From Euzebyales bacterium (GTDB taxonomy: Bacteria; Actinomycetota; Nitriliruptoria; Euzebyales; JAHELV01), in assembly GCA_035461305.1 (NCBI GenBank), contig DATHVN010000062.1, forward strand, positions 1 to 38,441: a stretch of DNA of 38,441 bases. The letters run 5' to 3'. Position numbers and translations under genes: made by a program. The notes beneath the pieces are model-generated. The model saw only the letters and a list, made by a program, of their open reading frames with translations, did no database searches and was not told where the DNA came from. Below are positions 7,162 to 15,211 of the stretch, one piece after another (position 1 is the stretch's first letter; every line of letters begins with the position of its first letter).

Positions 7162-9161
7162 TCATGCAGGCACCCGACCTCGTCCTCCACATCGGCATGC
7201 AGCAGAGCGGCGCGACCATGCTGCAACGTGCACTGTCGCGCATGCGGCCCCAATTGCGTACGTACGGCGTGGCCTTCATCGGGCACCGCCGCATCGCAGA
7301 GTTCGAGCACCTCGCCGGCTGGCGCTGCCGCGAAGACGCCGCCCCCGCGCAGGCAGCGGCCTTCGAACGCGAACTGGCCGACGCTGTCGCCCACGAGCAG
7401 AAGCGCATCGCCGACGCCGGAGGGATGGCACGCGGCCCCGTGCTGATCGCCAGCGACCACCTTGTCGGCGCCGCCAACATCAACGCCGCGGACGAGGACA
7501 CCTTCCGACCTCACGCCGTGCCGGCGATTGCCCACGTGGTCGCCGCGCTCGGTGCTGAGCGTGTACGGCTCGTGCTTCACACGCACCGCCAGGATCGCCT
7601 GATGGAGTTCTGCTACCTGCGAGAGATCCAGAAGGGCCGACACCACACCTTCGACGATCAGTTCCCACGGCGCTTCGAGCCGCTTCTCGACTACAACGAC
7701 CTGATCGCGCGCCTCCGGGCGCTGCCCGAGGTCATCGACATCCGCGTCCGGCCATTCGAGCTGGTCGCTGCGGGTCCGCATGCGTTCGTCGACGACTTCC
7801 TCGGCGCGCTCGGGCTGTCCGGCACCCTCGACCTGGAGGGCGTCGCGGACGGTCTCGAAGCGCACCATGTGTACTCCCGACGCGGTCTGCGGATCGCACT
7901 GGGCATGAACCCCCATCTGGAGACCGCCCGCGACCGCAAGCTCGTACGGCAGTTCCTGCTGGAGAACTTCCCTGCCGGCGACGACCGCCAGAGCCGCTTC
8001 ATGCCCAAGCGGGAGCGCCGCAGGATCCTTGCCGCGTACCGCGAGGCCAACCGCGATCTGTTCCGCGGTCACATGCCCGATCTGCCGGAAGACAGCTACG
8101 ACGACAACCCCGCGACCGAACAGCTGGCCGACGTGCTGACCGGTTCGGACGACCACGCCCGCGACACCATCGCACGGCCCGATCGAGCGACCGGTGTGGT
8201 GCCGAAACGCGCCGACCGCCGCACCGCACAGGCCGCGGCGCGCGGCTCCACCATCGCTGACCGCGTGGCGATGCGAACCGGAACGGTCACGGGCCGGTTG
8301 AGCGAGACGCTGACGCCGCTGGTGGCCCGCGCCGCCGAGCGCAACCGTCTGCTCTACGACCTGAAGGTCCGGGTGCTGGCACGCCGCTGCGACGCGTTCG
8401 TGGTGTCGTTCCCCAAATGCGGTCGAACCTGGCTGCGGATGATGCTCGGTGCCGCCCTCAGCGAGCACTACGGGGTCACGGTCCGCAACCTGCTGCGGTT
8501 CACCGACGCAGACATCGATCATCCCGGCATGCCGCGCGTGCTTGCGACCCACGACGACTCACCGCAGAGCAAGGCACCCCACCGGGTCATGCGCAGCAAA
8601 CGCGCCTACGCCGGCCGCAAGGTCGTCCTGCTGGTCCGAGACCCCCGCGACGCGGTCGTGTCGCTGTACTTCCACGTCACCCGACGCCGTCAGGTGCCGT
8701 ACGACGGTGACCTCATGGACTTCGTCCGTGACCGCACCGGCAGCCTGGCGTCGTTGCTGGCGTTCTACGACGCGTGGGCGCCACACCTCGCCGACGACAA
8801 CGTGCTGCTGGTCCGCTACGAGGACATGCGCACCGACCCACACCGTGAACTGCGGCGCCTCCTCGAGTTCCTCAACGTGGACGGTGTCGACGACACCGTG
8901 GTGCAGCGCGCCGTCGACGGGGCGTCGTTCGACCGGCTGCAGCGAGTGGAGCGCGACGGCTCGGCTCCCACGCGCGCGTTGCGCACCGACTCGACCGACG
9001 ATCCCGAGTCCTACAAGGTGCGCCGCGGGAAGGTCGGCGGACACCGCGACTACCTGGCCCCATCCGACATTGCGATGATGGACGCGGCGATCGGGCGCAG
9101 CAGGGGGGCGCGCTCCCTCGGCTACGTCACGGATAGCGACAGCGGGCCAGACATCACATGA
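7158..9161 (+). CDS. two-domain sulfotransferase fusion
   Basis: A 667-residue protein starting at GTG 7158 in a GTGA overlap with the previous gene. Residues 1-315 are a paralog of the upstream sulfotransferase, but the P-loop reads HIGMQQSGAT, so the PAPS-contacting lysine is Gln and this half may not bind PAPS normally. A basic linker of about 90 residues follows. Residues ~395-655 are a canonical sulfotransferase domain: VSFPKCGRTWLRMMLGAAL with Lys420 (5'-PSB), VLLVRDPRDAVVSLYFHVTR with Arg494 and Ser502 (3'-PB), VLLVRYEDMRTDP, and a C-terminal KVRRGKVGGHRDYL. No signal peptide or membrane segment was seen. A catalytic C-half with a pseudo-sulfotransferase N-half is my reading. An ATGA overlap leads to the Stealth gene. 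Confidence 0.82.
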   Translation: MIMQAPDLVLHIGMQQSGATMLQRALSRMRPQLRTYGVAFIGHRRIAEFEHLAGWRCREDAAPAQAAAFERELADAVAHEQKRIADAGGMARGPVLIASDHLVGAANINAADEDTFRPHAVPAIAHVVAALGAERVRLVLHTHRQDRLMEFCYLREIQKGRHHTFDDQFPRRFEPLLDYNDLIARLRALPEVIDIRVRPFELVAAGPHAFVDDFLGALGLSGTLDLEGVADGLEAHHVYSRRGLRIALGMNPHLETARDRKLVRQFLLENFPAGDDRQSRFMPKRERRRILAAYREANRDLFRGHMPDLPEDSYDDNPATEQLADVLTGSDDHARDTIARPDRATGVVPKRADRRTAQAAARGSTIADRVAMRTGTVTGRLSETLTPLVARAAERNRLLYDLKVRVLARRCDAFVVSFPKCGRTWLRMMLGAALSEHYGVTVRNLLRFTDADIDHPGMPRVLATHDDSPQSKAPHRVMRSKRAYAGRKVVLLVRDPRDAVVSLYFHVTRRRQVPYDGDLMDFVRDRTGSLASLLAFYDAWAPHLADDNVLLVRYEDMRTDPHRELRRLLEFLNVDGVDDTVVQRAVDGASFDRLQRVERDGSAPTRALRTDSTDDPESYKVRRGKVGGHRDYLAPSDIAMMDAAIGRSRGARSLGYVTDSDSGPDIT

Positions 9162-10858
9162 GCCCGATCCGTGCGACGGCCATCGCTGTGCTCGAACGCT
9201 TGGGTCTCGTCGAAGCGTTGCTCGTGGCGCGGGACCACGCGGCGAGCATACTTGATCCACTGCATCGCGCGGGGGCCCTGAGGACCTACGGCGGACTACT
9301 GGGCCGCAATGCCGACCTCCTGCTGGCCCACCACGATGGCGTCTGGGAGATCGCCCGCCGGGACGACCGCCTGATCGTCCGGGACGTCATGGCAGACAAC
9401 CTCCACCTGGTGGTGTCGGCGCTTGAGCGCCAAGCCATCCCGTGCCTGATGGTCCCGATCCGAAGCCCGAACCGCCACCGCGTGATCGTGCCGTCCGTCC
9501 ACCGTCGTGCGGCCCTCGACGCGTTGGCACAAACAGGTGACCCGGCGGTACACCTCTACATCGACGACGCCGACCTCGCACCGCGACATCGGCGCGTCGC
9601 AGTCGGCCGAGGTCTACCGCCGAGTGCGCGCGCACGTGCGCTGCGGCGGCCGGTGTGGCGCGTCTACGTCAACCGGGCTGACGTGCAGGGCCGCACAGTG
9701 CTGGGCCACCTGCACGGGTGTGAGGTGGAGTTCTGGTCGGAGTCACAAGACGTCGGGGCGCGTGGCGTGTCTCCGCTCGTCGCAGAACGTTGGAACAAGA
9801 GTGTCGCCGATGTGCCGCCGGACGTCGCACCCACCGGCGCCACCGAGATCGGCGACCGCCCCGCACCCATCCTGCGCGAGTTCGGCACCGCACCGCACTT
9901 CGATGACGTCACGTTCCCGATCGACGTGGTCTACACCTGGGTCGACGGGTCCGATCCCGCATGGTTGGAGCGCAAGAACACGGTGCTGCGCACCCTCAAC
10001 GTCGAGACGGTCCACCCCGACGCACACGACGCGTCGCGCTACCGCAGTCGGGACGAGTTGAAGTACTCCCTGCGCTCCGTCGCGATGTTCGCCGACTTCG
10101 TGCGTCACGTCTACATCGTGACCGACGACCAGGTGCCGACATGGCTGAACACCGAGAACCCGCGAGTGACGGTGGTGTCCCACAAGCAGATCTTCGGTCC
10201 GACCGGCACGCTGCCGACGTTCAACTCCCACGCCATCGAGGCGTGCCTGCACCACATCGACGGATTGTCCGAGCACTACCTGTACCTCAACGACGACTTC
10301 ATGTTCGGCCGCCGGGTGCGGCCCGACACGTTCTTCCTGAGCAACGGCTTGGCCAAGTTCTTCCCGTCAAGCGCTCTGATCGGGCTCGACGAGGCCGACG
10401 GCGTCGCCCGCTCGGTCGACGTGGCGGCACGCAACAGCCGCGCGCTCGTGCAGCGGCGCTTCGACCGCGTCACGCATCAGAAGATGAAGCATGCGCCGTA
10501 CCCCCAGCGGCGCAGCGTGCTCTACGCTGCCGAGAAGGAGTTCGCGGACGAGTTCGCCCGGACCATGTCGGCGCAGATCCGCAGCCGGACCGACCTCCCC
10601 GTGGCGTCGTCGTTCTCGCACTACTACGGCTACATGACCGGTAGCGCCGTGCCCGGCGACGTCGCCGCACGCTACGTCGAGCTCAGCGCACCTGACTTCG
10701 AGCGCCGGCTGCGCAGCCTGCTCGACAGTCGCAACGTGGACACGATCTGCATCAACGACGCGGCGCACCCGCACACGCCCGACATCGCGCGACGCGAACG
10801 CCGATTGCACGAGTTCGTGGACACCTATTGGCCGGTGAGAAGCGAGTTCGAGCTGTGA
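9158..10858 (+). CDS. Stealth-family (capsular-polysaccharide) phosphotransferase
   Basis: A 566-residue protein with all four Stealth conserved regions after a ~250-residue N-terminal extension. CR1 is IDVVYTWVDGSDPAW near residue 255. CR2 is SRDELKYSLRSV through LPTFNSHAIEACLHHIDGLS and EHYLYLNDDFMFGR. CR3 is KHAPYPQRRSVLY through SSFSHYYGYMTGSAVPGD. CR4 is the short C-terminal region with TICINDA. Known relatives include GlcNAc-1-phosphotransferase and bacterial capsule polymerases that move a hexose-1-phosphate from a nucleotide sugar to make phosphodiester-linked glycans. It is coupled by ATGA to the sulfotransferase fusion and by GTGA to the 2H protein. The donor and acceptor cannot be read from sequence. 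Confidence 0.9.
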   Translation: MSPIRATAIAVLERLGLVEALLVARDHAASILDPLHRAGALRTYGGLLGRNADLLLAHHDGVWEIARRDDRLIVRDVMADNLHLVVSALERQAIPCLMVPIRSPNRHRVIVPSVHRRAALDALAQTGDPAVHLYIDDADLAPRHRRVAVGRGLPPSARARALRRPVWRVYVNRADVQGRTVLGHLHGCEVEFWSESQDVGARGVSPLVAERWNKSVADVPPDVAPTGATEIGDRPAPILREFGTAPHFDDVTFPIDVVYTWVDGSDPAWLERKNTVLRTLNVETVHPDAHDASRYRSRDELKYSLRSVAMFADFVRHVYIVTDDQVPTWLNTENPRVTVVSHKQIFGPTGTLPTFNSHAIEACLHHIDGLSEHYLYLNDDFMFGRRVRPDTFFLSNGLAKFFPSSALIGLDEADGVARSVDVAARNSRALVQRRFDRVTHQKMKHAPYPQRRSVLYAAEKEFADEFARTMSAQIRSRTDLPVASSFSHYYGYMTGSAVPGDVAARYVELSAPDFERRLRSLLDSRNVDTICINDAAHPHTPDIARRERRLHEFVDTYWPVRSEFEL

Positions 10859-11664
10859 GGCGACGGTCCGTCCGCGGCGCGGCCCTGGACATCACCAACG
10901 CCAAGGTGGCCAGTCTGGCGCCCACATGGCGGCCCTATCGCGGCGTCAGCGTGCTGTTCGACAATCCCGGAACCCGGCTGCCCCCCGGCGTGGCGCGGCT
11001 CGAGGACATCGCCGTCGTCGAGCCGGAGCGGCAGCGCCTGTACGACGACCTGGCGTGCGCGGTCGCCGACGGCGACGAGAACTGGGGCGACCGGCACGGC
11101 CTGTGCCCGCTGCCGCGCCACAGCTACCACGTCACGGTCTGCGACGGACCGAACCAGCACAGCGGCATCCCCAGCGTTTCGGCGCTGCTCGACGGGCTCC
11201 CCGCCAGCCTCGAGCGGCTGACCGACGAGCTGGTCGTCATGGCGGACGCGCGCGTGCTTGCAGTCGCTGCGGACAATGGGGTCACGCTGGCCGTCTCCGA
11301 GATCGTCGTGCAGGGGCACGTGCTCGCCGCCCGGCTCGTGCCGGTCGACCCCGTCAGCGACATCGCGCTCGACCGCATCGCGGCCGCCCGAGCCGAACTC
11401 GTCGACGGCCTGTGGACGGTCTTTCGGCTTCGAACCCAACACTGGCACCCGCACGTCAGCCTCGGATACTTTCCCAACCGCCACGCGGCCGCCGCGGCAG
11501 GCGCTGCACTGCCCACCGCCTACCAGGATCTCCCTGCAGTCCTGGACACGTCGATCACGTTCGCGTCGGCGGCCGTCTACGGCTTCACCAACATGGCGTC
11601 GTTCTTCCGCGTCGATCCCGATGCCACAGCCCTACGCTCCCATGGGCTCGGTACCGGCAGGTAG
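10855..11664 (+). CDS. 2H phosphoesterase-superfamily protein
   Basis: A 269-residue protein. GTG 10855 is chosen because it makes a GTGA overlap with the Stealth stop, as at the other two junctions. Two H-x-[ST]-hydrophobic signatures are visible: RHSYHVTVCDG (His92, Thr94) and HPHVSLGYF (His200, Ser202), about 108 residues apart, as in the bilobed 2H fold (cyclic phosphodiesterases, 2',5'-RNA ligase-like and LigT-like enzymes). A Stealth enzyme makes phosphodiesters or cyclisable phosphoglycans, so a role in opening or trimming a phosphodiester of the polymer is attractive but is inference. RNA is the other obvious substrate class. The last 88 bp overlap the convergent second Stealth gene. 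Confidence 0.72.
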   Translation: MRRRSVRGAALDITNAKVASLAPTWRPYRGVSVLFDNPGTRLPPGVARLEDIAVVEPERQRLYDDLACAVADGDENWGDRHGLCPLPRHSYHVTVCDGPNQHSGIPSVSALLDGLPASLERLTDELVVMADARVLAVAADNGVTLAVSEIVVQGHVLAARLVPVDPVSDIALDRIAAARAELVDGLWTVFRLRTQHWHPHVSLGYFPNRHAAAAAGAALPTAYQDLPAVLDTSITFASAAVYGFTNMASFFRVDPDATALRSHGLGTGR

Positions 11665-13304
11665 GACTGCAGGAACCGTGCTGCGGCTGCGCGCATCTCG
11701 TCGGCCCGATCCGGCGGCGCATCGGTCTCGTTGATGCAGATGGCGTCGACGTCCCTGCGCTCGAGCAACCTGCCCATCTGGAGGCTCGCCCAGCGGAACG
11801 CGATGTTGACGTACTCGGCCGCAATGTCGGCCGGTACCGCGCGGCCGGTGGCGAACGCGTAGTAGTGGGCCAGGCACGATGCGATGTTGAGGTCGGTCGG
11901 CTGACGGAAGCGGCTCGCGGCCGTGCGTGCGAACTCGTCGGGAAAACGCTGCTCCAGTTCGACCAGCACGCTGCGGAGCTGGGGGTACGGGACGTGCAGG
12001 ATCTTGCGCCCGACATACACGTCACAGTGGTTGCGCAGCAGATCGCGAACGTTCTTCGAGGCGCTGTCGACCGGCAAGTCATCCGTCGAGGGCGGACCAC
12101 CCGGGATCGGCGCGAGCTCGTCGGGGAACAGCTTCGCCAACCCGTTGGGGGTGAAGAACGTACCAGCCGTCACCTCACGTCCCAGCACGAAGTCGTCGTT
12201 GAGGTACAGGTAGTGCTCGGACAATCCGTCGATGTGGTGCAGGCGCGACTCGACCGCGTGGGAGTTGAACGTCGGCAGATGTGCGGAGTCGAGCAGCTCA
12301 TCGTGGTCGACCATCCGGATGTCGGAATGGTCGATGTCGAGCCACTCGGGAACCTGACCGGCCGTCACGACGAAGATGCGCCGTACGAACGGGGCGAACA
12401 ACGCAAGCGAGCGCAGCGAGTAGCGCAGCTCGTCGTTGTCACGGTACCGCGACGGGTTGATGGCCTGCGGATGCAGCGGACGTCGCTCGTACGCCAGGGC
12501 TTGCTCGAGCTGCCGACGCCATCGCGGATCCCGATCGTCAACCCAGGTGTAGACCACGTCGATCGGCATGCGAGCTGCGGACAGCGAGCGATGGTCGGAG
12601 AAGTCACTCAGCGTCGGGTACTCCCGACCGCCCACCGTGACCCGCGCCGGTGCGGTCGCCGAGTTCACCAGCCGGCCCGGACGGGCGCCGGCAGGGGGAC
12701 GCGTGTTGTCACCCGCGCGGTGCCACAGCTCGATCAGACAGCCGTGCGACGCTCCGACGACGTAGCCGGGACCGAGGCGGTGGTTGCGGTACACCAGCAT
12801 GCGCTCGGACCGGGCGGCGGCGCCCTCGGCGGTCACGAGGCGCCACGCCGGCACCTCACGGGTTCCGTCGGTGGCCTGCACATACAGGTCACCACCACGA
12901 CCGGCCGCCGCCAGCGCGGCCCACACGCGCGCGCGCTCGGCTACATCGACGCCGATGACGACGGGACCGGCCGAATGGGCGTCGCGCACGAAGAATGGAA
13001 CGCCCGCAGCCCGCAGTAGGTGTGCCACGATGGCCAGGTTGTCCTCCGCCACCTCGCGGACCGCGACGAACCGGAAGTTGACCGCAGACCGGCAGGCGTC
13101 GTCGGACTCGCCCCGGACGCGAGCCGCGACCGGCGACACGGAGTCCCGCCCGGAGCGCCACCGCGGCACGCTACGAGCGTAGCCGAAGCACTGGCGCGTC
13201 CGGCGCCACGCCTGTTGCGCGCGCTGTCGGACGTACTCCACGACGTACGAGGGAACGCGCCGCTGCACGACCGTTTGACGGAGCACGCGCGCGACCGGAC
13301 TCAT
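11577..13304 (-). CDS. second Stealth-family phosphotransferase
   Basis: A 575-residue paralog of the upstream Stealth protein with the same layout. An N-terminal extension (AVREVAEDNLAIVAHLLRAA, then a GCLIELWHR segment) precedes CR1 (IDVVYTWVDDRDPRW), CR2 (DNDELRYSLRSL, LPTFNSHAVESRLHHIDGLS, EHYLYLNDDFVLGR), CR3 (LHVPYPQLRSVL to SCLAHYYAFATGRAVP) and CR4 (DAICINETD). The C-terminus carries about 20 extra residues after VPSPWERRA, in the region overlapping the 2H gene. The start at ATG 13304 has only a weak AGGTCG upstream, so a later start is possible. The convergent arrangement means it is not part of the upstream operon even though it is functionally linked to it. Confidence 0.88.
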   Translation of the reverse strand: MSPVARVLRQTVVQRRVPSYVVEYVRQRAQQAWRRTRQCFGYARSVPRWRSGRDSVSPVAARVRGESDDACRSAVNFRFVAVREVAEDNLAIVAHLLRAAGVPFFVRDAHSAGPVVIGVDVAERARVWAALAAAGRGGDLYVQATDGTREVPAWRLVTAEGAAARSERMLVYRNHRLGPGYVVGASHGCLIELWHRAGDNTRPPAGARPGRLVNSATAPARVTVGGREYPTLSDFSDHRSLSAARMPIDVVYTWVDDRDPRWRRQLEQALAYERRPLHPQAINPSRYRDNDELRYSLRSLALFAPFVRRIFVVTAGQVPEWLDIDHSDIRMVDHDELLDSAHLPTFNSHAVESRLHHIDGLSEHYLYLNDDFVLGREVTAGTFFTPNGLAKLFPDELAPIPGGPPSTDDLPVDSASKNVRDLLRNHCDVYVGRKILHVPYPQLRSVLVELEQRFPDEFARTAASRFRQPTDLNIASCLAHYYAFATGRAVPADIAAEYVNIAFRWASLQMGRLLERRDVDAICINETDAPPDRADEMRAAAARFLQSYLPVPSPWERRAVASGSTRKNDAMLVKP

Positions 13305-13859
13305 CGACCTGAGGTCTCGGCCCAGGAGGGGTTCACGAATGACACCTGACTCCGGCTGGTGCGGCTTGAGTGGTCTCGGTCAACGGCAGCACGTGCTCGG
13401 CGAAAGGCCGCGGCAACACCTCAGCCTAACACTGCGCACCGAGCGCACGACGCAGCTGGGCAGGACCATGGGTCAGGGGCTTGCGTTGACAGATTCACGC
13501 GGTTTGATGGGGGGGCCTGCGCCGCCGCCCAGCGGAGACAGGTCGGAGCCGAAGGGCGGCAGGCTCCGCGGGACTCGAGGATGCGTGCAGATCCAGGATC
13601 ATCCGTCCTCCATACGGACACGGACCGATGACACAGTGCGGGCATCGACGCGCCTTCCCGGCCCTCTATCCGCAGACCAAGGATCACATCCGAGAGACCT
13701 TCGAGGAGAACGAGTTCGAAGGCCAGCCATCGGGCGTCCACATCTTTCGGCGTGACCTTTCCTGATCCTGTCCGGTGCAGGTCGTCGTCTGGCCGTTGTG
13801 GAGGGTGCACCGCGTGCGGGACAATGCGCAGCCAGGCCCGCGTCAGGAGGAGCGTGCGC
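13305..13859. other. 555-bp gap, possible short gene remnant at 13628-13765
   Basis: Most of this gap holds nothing I can assign. A plus-strand reading from ATG 13628 to TGA 13765 gives 45 residues, including FPALYPQTKDHIRETFEENE and PSGVHIFRRD. It has a natural-looking composition and C-terminus but no ribosome-binding site. It may be the tail of a lost gene. AGGAGG at 13845-13850 serves the next gene. Confidence 0.3.
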
Positions 13860-14234
13860 ATGAGCGACCAGCGTGGCGATCCGCCGTTGTTCGATCCGGT
13901 CGCCATGCTGCGCTGGGGCTGGCGTCTGGGAGAGGAGCTTCGCCAGCTGCCCGACGCGATCGCTCAGTGGCGAGAGGGTGTCACGCTCTTCCTCGCGGTC
14001 GCCCGGCGGCTGGAGTCGGCGACGACCAGCGCCGAGGACGTGTTGGCCCAGGTCGAGGCGTCGGGGTTGCTCGACCAGCTGGAGCGTCTTCAGGCCCTCA
14101 CCCTCGAGATCGGTCACCACGCGACGACGGGCGGTACCGCCGTCGGCGAGCAGGTCCTCGATGAGACCCGGCGCAACATCGAGGCGTTCGCACGGCTGTT
14201 CACCGCTCCACCACCACCACCCGACCGGGACTGA
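13860..14234 (+). CDS. small helical protein of unknown function
   Basis: 124 residues from ATG 13860, 9 nt after AGGAGG. The sequence is almost entirely predicted helix: a tryptophan-rich start (MLRWGWRLGEELRQLPDAIA), long amphipathic helices through DVLAQVEASGLLDQLERL and EQVLDETRRNIEAFARLF, and a proline-rich tail (PPPPP). There are no membrane segments and no cysteines. The heptad-like pattern suggests a helical bundle or a phasin-like or scaffold protein, but I do not recognise a family. It is monocistronic, with a hairpin downstream at 14266-14301. Confidence 0.7.
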   Translation: MSDQRGDPPLFDPVAMLRWGWRLGEELRQLPDAIAQWREGVTLFLAVARRLESATTSAEDVLAQVEASGLLDQLERLQALTLEIGHHATTGGTAVGEQVLDETRRNIEAFARLFTAPPPPPDRD

Positions 14235-14265
14235 CCGCGCGGCCGTGTCGTCGCGGCAGTGACAA

Positions 14266-14301
14266 CCAGCCACGACGGGCTACTCCGCCGCCGTCGGCTG
14301 G
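14266..14301 (+). terminator. terminator-like hairpin
   Basis: CCAGCC-AC-GACGG (14266-14278) pairs with CCGTCGGCTGG (14291-14301): 11 base pairs with a 2-nt bulge and a 12-nt loop, 32 nt after the stop of the small helical protein. There is no T run, which is common for high-GC actinobacterial stems. Whether it terminates is not shown by sequence alone. Confidence 0.4.
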
Positions 14302-14442
14302 CGTACAGTAGTGTCCCCACGCCCGTCACCCGGCGCAGGTCGCACGCGATCCCGCCGACTGGCCGGGGTGACAGGTGTGTCCGGACGGTGACGCTCCGGG
14401 ACCGGGAACCGTCGGTTCGGCCACGACCAGGCAGGCAGAACG

Positions 14443-15186
14443 ATGACACAGCACATCTCGGCCGACCGCTTCGACGCCGCACTGTTCGATCTCGACGGCG
14501 TTATCACGGACACGGCCGACCTCCACGCGCACGCGTGGAAGACGATGTTCGACGAGTACCTGCAGCAGCGTGCGGCGCATCGCGGCGAGACGTTTGAGCC
14601 GTTCACCATCGAAGGCGACTACAAGACCTATGTCGACGGCAAGCCACGCTACGACGGCGTCCGCAGCTTCCTGCTGTCGCGTGGGATCGAGCTTCCCGAG
14701 GGCACACCGGCCGATCCGGCGGATACCGAGACGGTGTGTGGACTCGGAAACCGCAAGAACGAGCTCGTCAACAAGCTGATGGACGAGGAGGGCGTCGTCG
14801 TCTACGACGGCTCGGTGCGGCTGCTGAACCAGTTGCGTGACGCGGGCGTCCGGCTTGGCGTGGTGTCGTCGAGCAAGAACTGTGTGAGGGTGCTCAAGAC
14901 CGCGGGCCTGCTCGACCTCTTCGAGGCACGCGTCGACGGTGTCGTCGCCGCTGATCAGGGTCTGCCCGGCAAGCCGGCGCCCGACACGTTCATCGCAGCG
15001 GCGCGTGACCTCGGAACGACGCCGGAGCGCGCGGTCGTGGTCGAGGACGCCATCTCGGGCGTGCAGGCGGGCCGCGCGGGTGGGTTCGGCCTGGTCATCG
15101 GCGTGGACCGAGACGGCGATCCCGAGGCGCTGCGAAGCAACGGCGCGGACATCGTCGTCGCCGACCTCGGCGAACTGGTGTCGTGA
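14443..15186 (+). CDS. pgmB: beta-phosphoglucomutase (HAD superfamily)
   Basis: 247 residues. The HAD nucleophile motif is FDLDGVITDTADLHAHAW with Asp16 and Asp18, followed by a helical cap, VVSSSKNC (motif II), KPAPDTF (motif III lysine) and VVEDAISGVQAG (motif IV acids). The enzyme converts beta-glucose-1-phosphate to glucose-6-phosphate. It lies 25 bp before a GH65 phosphorylase, whose product is exactly its substrate, so the pair forms an operon for phosphorolytic disaccharide use. The insert between the core and cap (GETFEPFTIEGDYKTYVDGK) is typical of the longer PgmB form. Confidence 0.92.
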   Translation: MTQHISADRFDAALFDLDGVITDTADLHAHAWKTMFDEYLQQRAAHRGETFEPFTIEGDYKTYVDGKPRYDGVRSFLLSRGIELPEGTPADPADTETVCGLGNRKNELVNKLMDEEGVVVYDGSVRLLNQLRDAGVRLGVVSSSKNCVRVLKTAGLLDLFEARVDGVVAADQGLPGKPAPDTFIAAARDLGTTPERAVVVEDAISGVQAGRAGGFGLVIGVDRDGDPEALRSNGADIVVADLGELVS

Positions 15187-15211
15187 CAGCCGGCGACAGG
15201 GGAGTGGGCGC

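Noticed and set aside
10926-13019. 697-codon open frame on the plus strand
   Set aside because: It runs over the 2H gene in another frame and antisense to the second Stealth gene; its Arg/Gly-rich product has no family features and is a GC-driven shadow.
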